A stretch of DNA of 8,002 nucleotides from GCA-2726245 sp035513655 (GTDB taxonomy: Bacteria; Planctomycetota; Planctomycetia; Pirellulales; Pirellulaceae), in the NCBI GenBank assembly GCA_035513655.1, contig DATKBV010000482.1, positions 1-8,002 of the forward strand, read 5' to 3'. Each line of letters opens with the position of its first letter. The stretch's first letter is position 1. Under the pieces are notes generated by a model, which had not been told where the DNA came from, ran no database searches, and was given only the letters and a program-made list of their open reading frames with translations. Both the position numbers and the translations under genes were made by a program. Positions 7,601 to 8,002 of this stretch are shown here, piece after piece.

Positions 7601-8002
7601 AATTACGCGACAATGGACGATTCAGCAACGGAGGGAAGCGACTACACCGCCGTCTCCGGAACTCTTACCTGGGCACCTGGCGACAATTCGCCGAGAACCA
7701 TCCAGATACCGATCCACGGCGATACGCTGTTCGAGCCGACGGAACGATTTCGCGTTGTGCTTGGCGATGCCGTGAACGCCATGGTACGCGGTGCCATTGG
7801 GTATGGATTTATCCTGAACGATGATGCGCTCGAATACACGACCGTCGCCCCATCCGAGTCAACTCAGAGTTTGGTCGAGATCGGCTTGAGTGAAGACGAG
7901 GTCATGTTGATTGATAACGGTGAGCTGATCACTCAAGGAGAAGTCGTTGATCCACTCCAGCTCACGATTCAGGGGTTGGATGACGTTGATAACAAGTTGA
8001 TG
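2..8002 (+). CDS. Giant multidomain surface/extracellular protein (internal fragment, both ends open)
   Basis: One frame stays open for all 2667 codons; checked at many line boundaries, no frameshift or stop was found, and the protein-family motifs stay in phase from end to end. Neither the start nor the stop lies in the window, so signal peptide and anchor cannot be judged. Domain order by fragment residue: PD40-type propeller repeats (1-553), Trp-rich entry and PATR beta-strand region (553-1004), six-blade propeller-like insert (1005-1314), PATR tail (1315-1414), six Calx-beta domains (1416-2110), hinge with two Cys (2111-2176), EF-hand-type calcium loops (2177-2270), helical module (2271-2496), seventh Calx-beta (2497-2609), unclassified acidic tail (2610-2667). 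Composition is rich in Thr, Ser, Gly, Asp and Val and almost free of Cys, typical of exported repetitive proteins. These families suggest a calcium-bound adhesin or cell-wall/matrix scaffold, probably planctomycetal. No enzyme motif is visible. The ORF is certain; the role is inferred. Confidence 0.96.
1658..2101 (+). other. Trp-rich entry module of an autotransporter-associated strand region
   Basis: Fragment residues 553-700. It opens with three regularly spaced tryptophans (W557, W565, W571) in the pattern W-x7-W-x5-W, inside HWQGDVSSNWSDPANW, followed by NLAPQNGDTLVFD. This W...NWS..ANW...APxxGDxLVF signature commonly opens bacterial proteins carrying autotransporter-associated beta-strand repeats. 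The rest is short Thr/Ser/Asn-rich strands (for example NRITIFDDSSTSNFTLNGN), consistent with a right-handed beta-helix or beta-sandwich start. It follows the last PD40-type unit with no linker, marking a domain junction near base 1658. Recognised from the motif only; fold assignment is inferred. Confidence 0.75.
2102..2212 (+). repeat. PATR-type autotransporter-associated strand repeat 1
   Basis: Pattern G-S-G-G-I-N-K-I-G-T-G, then L-H-L-T-G, N-Y-S-G-L-T-T-I-N-Q-G-S-I-R-L. This matches the well-known layout GxGxLxKxGxGxLxLxGxNxYxGxTxVxxGxLxV of passenger-associated transport repeats (PATR). In known proteins these repeats form rungs of a parallel beta-helix in the secreted part. The Tyr after Asn and the closing Gly-x-Ile-Arg-Leu strand are both present. 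Confidence 0.85.
2495..2581 (+). repeat. PATR-type strand repeat 2 (shortened)
   Basis: HGTTLTLAGQNVYSGPTSV followed by NGGSLRVG. It keeps the L-x-L-x-G-x-N-x-Y-x-G-x-T-x-V core and the closing G-x-L-x-V strand, but the leading GxGxLxKxG half is replaced by a His-rich stretch (HGFGVDAHVSHG). About 280 bases of beta-strand-like sequence without a clear repeat separate it from repeat 1, which suggests worn-down copies between them. Confidence 0.75.
2768..2869 (+). repeat. PATR-type strand repeat 3
   Basis: The most canonical copy: GAGEVVKLGSGVFQLTG, then INTYTGVTTVNEGTLLVNG. It is preceded by GSGSVTLNGGTLITG and TFSGSISG strands that often accompany these repeats. It leads into the closing region at 2921. 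Confidence 0.9.
2921..3013 (+). other. Closing Gly-rich strands of the PATR region (first half of a split tail)
   Basis: LGGVGTMSGTVQAAAGG followed by TIAPGLSSGVLHVG. In relatives the LGGxGTxxGxVxxxxGGxxxPGxSxGxLxVG block closes the PATR beta-helix and normally runs directly into a strand reading roughly 'GSxLAxEINGTxxGxxYDQL'. Here that second half appears only at 3944, after about 930 bases of other sequence, so the tail is split by an inserted domain. Confidence 0.8.
3014..3943 (+). repeat. Six-blade propeller-like insert built from two three-blade units
   Basis: Fragment residues 1005-1314. Six blades begin with a Gly-x-Leu-Tyr motif or its variant: NQLYAF (about 3026), GELYFT (3176), GELYGF (3326), GELYTF (3485), GDLYFV (3623), GALYAW (3776). 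Each blade then has an aromatic/Gly-rich strand and F/W-G-x-hydrophobic-D, followed by T-G-x-hydrophobic-T-x-V/I-G. Blades 1-3 match blades 4-6 in order. Blades 2 and 5 share HAGGTTLVPFG versus HSGGTALVPFG. Blades 3 and 6 share TGGSRSWGRID versus SGGSRTWGQID. A three-blade unit was therefore duplicated (about 3026-3484 and 3485-3928). The sequence resembles propeller families with 'LYGfd...ID..TG..t.IG' blades, but I cannot name the exact family. It has no linker and sits in the middle of a PATR tail. Role unknown; ligand or protein binding is plausible. Confidence 0.8.
3944..4243 (+). other. Second half of the split PATR tail
   Basis: Fragment residues 1315-1414: RFETGSKLALEINGTSPG, GYDQLLVTGTIELNGGTLDV, LGYVPQLGDRFTIISNDG, VVGTFADLPQGG, HSFQIDYQAGEGSNDVELRK. 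This is the characteristic final segment after PATR repeats in planctomycete and related secreted proteins: the LxxEINGxxxGxxYDQLxVxG strand, the GDxFTIIxNDGxDxVxGTFxxLPxG strand and the closing IxYxxGxGSNDVxL. It is complete and in good condition, so the interruption upstream did not damage it. It is followed within a few residues by the first Calx-beta domain. Confidence 0.85.
4247..4582 (+). repeat. Calx-beta domain 1
   Basis: About 112 residues, normal length for the family. It carries the early acidic turn (VHEAEG), GTATEGLDY, an F-RAGETTATFDIEIVDD strand, EGDESFTIAL and a terminal VDDDP. The E...DY...DDD pattern corresponds to the acidic positions that bind calcium in Calx-beta domains of Na/Ca exchangers and integrin beta-4. 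It is strongly acidic: by hand count 21 Asp/Glu against 4 Arg and no Lys. Confidence 0.9.
4583..4924 (+). repeat. Calx-beta domain 2 (weakened terminal acidic motif)
   Basis: VEEGMTTTIDVSL opens the domain, followed by AGSDDYTV, ITIPAGHLHGSTTISIVDD and EGQELLMVQLGTPTGAVL. The closing motif is PRNDA rather than DDD/DND, so the calcium cluster may be weakened. By hand count 12 acidic and 4 basic residues. It abuts domains 1 and 3 without linkers. Confidence 0.85.
4925..5263 (+). repeat. Calx-beta domain 3
   Basis: PSVSFASAFQQRNEDAG, EITVPFSVSGIATEAD, SITFAAGVTSEFIDITIVDD, LDETVVLNLG and the terminal IDNDT. The usual Asp-Tyr after the GTA motif is Asp-Arg (EADRS) here. By hand count 18 acidic against 6 basic residues. 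Confidence 0.87.
5264..5644 (+). repeat. Calx-beta domain 4, with a 13-residue in-frame insertion
   Basis: WEDVGSTSYTVTLSRP, EITVPITVSGT, then an extra stretch GRLSSGYASRSGS, then AADFSTSTSSITFPVDS, TRTINIVND, TERIVIGLKAPTGGAKLGG and the closing KDDDP. It is 127 residues against 111-118 for its neighbours. The excess is mostly the stretch at 5390-5428, between the VSGT strand and the (A/D)D-Y/F turn. Charge is balanced (12 acidic, 12 basic by hand count). The insertion carries a perfect short palindrome, listed separately. Confidence 0.87.
5406..5422. repeat. Perfect 7-bp inverted repeat with 3-nt loop inside the coding region
   Basis: Left arm GCTACGC (5406-5412), loop TTC, right arm GCGTAGC (5416-5422). 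It is read in frame as part of SGYASRSG. It lies at the centre of the 39-base stretch (5390-5428) that is extra compared with the other Calx-beta domains. There is no following T-run and the frame continues, so it is not a terminator. It could be a remnant of a small palindromic repeat that entered the gene in frame, or chance. Confidence 0.6.
5645..5977 (+). repeat. Calx-beta domain 5 (basic)
   Basis: IERNRTVSFTVHLSAPTKRS, VTVPFSIAGTATRNKDYTIS, SVTFAAGETSKKVTVVIKDD, HETITLKLKTPTGGAKLSS and terminal LDNDR. This is a good match along its whole length (111 residues). Unlike domains 1-3 it is basic: 16 Lys/Arg against 10 acidic residues by hand count. Its DNA also has more AAA/AAG codons than flanking DNA. 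Confidence 0.9.
5978..6331 (+). repeat. Calx-beta domain 6 (basic, divergent)
   Basis: SVGEWATRPVPVTVQLNRLS, VLVPISFSGSATRNADY, RLLIKAGRPSATFHVRMKND, YEGNERIRMYIGS and terminal IVDDER. The usual I-x-V-x-I-x-D-D strand has become FHVRMKND, and the last strand carries FFRRLRS. By hand count 18 Lys/Arg against 9 acidic residues. It is the last member of the uninterrupted array and is followed by a proline-rich linker. Confidence 0.83.
6332..6529 (+). other. Pro/Ser/Thr-rich hinge with the only two cysteines seen
   Basis: Begins PPQPPPKAK and continues with Ser/Asn/Thr-rich sequence (TAANNNSGPVGP, SSSPFPTTTSPLTL) that should be flexible. Two cysteines occur 23 residues apart, at codons 6377-6379 and 6446-6448. 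I find no other Cys codon in frame in the 2667-codon fragment, so they may form a disulfide loop outside the cell or link two molecules. It separates the Calx-beta array from the calcium-loop module. Confidence 0.7.
6530..6811 (+). other. EF-hand-type calcium-loop module
   Basis: Three D-x-[DN]-x-[DN]-G loops: DANFNGVLDYLD (6575-6610), DLDGDGMQQEGE (6608-6643, sharing its first Asp with the end of the previous loop) and DRDGDGVFGPNE (6710-6745). Loops 2 and 3 have acidic residues at positions 1, 3, 5 and 12 and Gly at 6, the full EF-hand loop pattern. Surrounding sequence (GTTAFYDANFNG, ITALDGSFLIAIP) looks like the SdrD B-type or carboxypeptidase-regulatory-like fold, in which 'DxNxNGxxD' is followed by a 'TxxDGxFxI' strand. 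Loops 2 and 3 start 34 residues apart, so this is not the standard dockerin duplication. Calcium binding is inferred from the motifs. Confidence 0.78.
6812..7489 (+). other. Alanine-rich, probably alpha-helical module
   Basis: About 226 residues (2271-2496), clearly unlike the beta-rich rest of the protein. It begins VVTPLSTLAEILVRRFGQSL and continues EDAELRVVESFGL. The 'V(V/S)TPLTTL..L......s..dA...v...lGL' pattern recurs in large secreted proteins of planctomycetes, cyanobacteria and marine proteobacteria, usually just after a short beta domain as here. Downstream are amphipathic helix-like stretches (AQEAISVKLSNAVLQIADLF, SLEEIIRDVITGVSVATGL, AAAVIAAGNQAVDGLE, NLAARIAAATVGMIL). The hydrophobic segments are short and interrupted by charges, so I do not call membrane helices. 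Function unknown. Confidence 0.65.
7490..7828 (+). repeat. Calx-beta domain 7 (isolated, canonical)
   Basis: IQEGDTGISMLELPVELTG, TVTVNYATMDDSATEGSDY, TAVSGTLTWAPGDNSPRTI, FEPTERFRVVLGDAVNAMV and closing LNDDA. The VNYAT.D.SATEGSDYTAVSGTLT segment is the closest of the seven to the textbook family consensus. By hand count 16 acidic against 4 basic residues. It stands more than 1.1 kb away from the array of six, beyond the EF-hand-type and helical modules, and resembles the general family more than it resembles domains 4-6, suggesting a separate acquisition. Confidence 0.92.
7829..8002 (+). other. Unclassified acidic tail continuing past the window
   Basis: 58 residues in the same frame, containing LVEIGLSEDEVMLIDNGELI and LTIQGLDDVDNKLM. 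The L-T-I-x-G-L-D-D-x-D-N-x-L ending resembles the 'LTIxGTxGxDxLxID' strands that occur in large planctomycete surface proteins, so a further repeat domain may begin here. It is too short to assign; the frame is still open at the last base. Confidence 0.5.

Overview
The whole window is the interior of one very large protein-coding gene on the + strand. A single reading frame (codons starting at positions 2, 5, 8 ...) runs stop-free from base 2 to base 8002, giving 2667 codons with neither start nor stop codon in view. I see no intergenic gap, RNA gene, promoter, terminator, insertion sequence or CRISPR array. The organism is probably a planctomycete of the Pirellulales/Rhodopirellula kind. This is an inference from moderate GC (mid-50s % by eye), balanced codon use, and the combination of PD40-type repeats, autotransporter-associated strand repeats, Calx-beta domains and EF-hand-type loops in one giant secreted protein. 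Other Gram-negative marine bacteria cannot be excluded.

Layout, N- to C-terminal. (1) 2-1660: about nine and a half tandem 59-60-residue TolB/WD40-like (PD40) propeller repeats. (2) 1658-3013: a Trp-rich entry module, then a beta-helix-like region with three autotransporter-associated strand (PATR-type) repeats, ending in a Gly-rich 'APGxSxG' closing strand. (3) 3014-3943: about 310 residues forming six propeller-like blades, made by duplication of a three-blade unit and placed inside what is normally a continuous PATR tail. (4) 3944-4243: the remainder of that tail. (5) 4247-6331: six back-to-back Calx-beta domains. (6) 6332-6529: a Pro/Ser/Thr-rich hinge holding the only two cysteines I find. 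(7) 6530-6811: a module with three EF-hand-type calcium loops. (8) 6812-7489: an alanine-rich, probably helical module. (9) 7490-7828: a seventh, more canonical Calx-beta domain. (10) 7829-8002: an unclassified acidic tail that continues beyond the window.

The protein looks like a secreted or cell-surface, calcium-stabilised, fibre-like scaffold or adhesin. No catalytic residues are recognisable, so function beyond a structural or binding role is not supported. The most unusual points are the propeller inserted into the PATR tail, the strong drift of net charge along the Calx-beta array from acidic to basic, a perfect short palindrome inside an in-frame insertion in the fourth Calx-beta domain, and a four-unit higher-order pattern in the N-terminal repeats. 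I found no evidence of a multi-gene system in this window.
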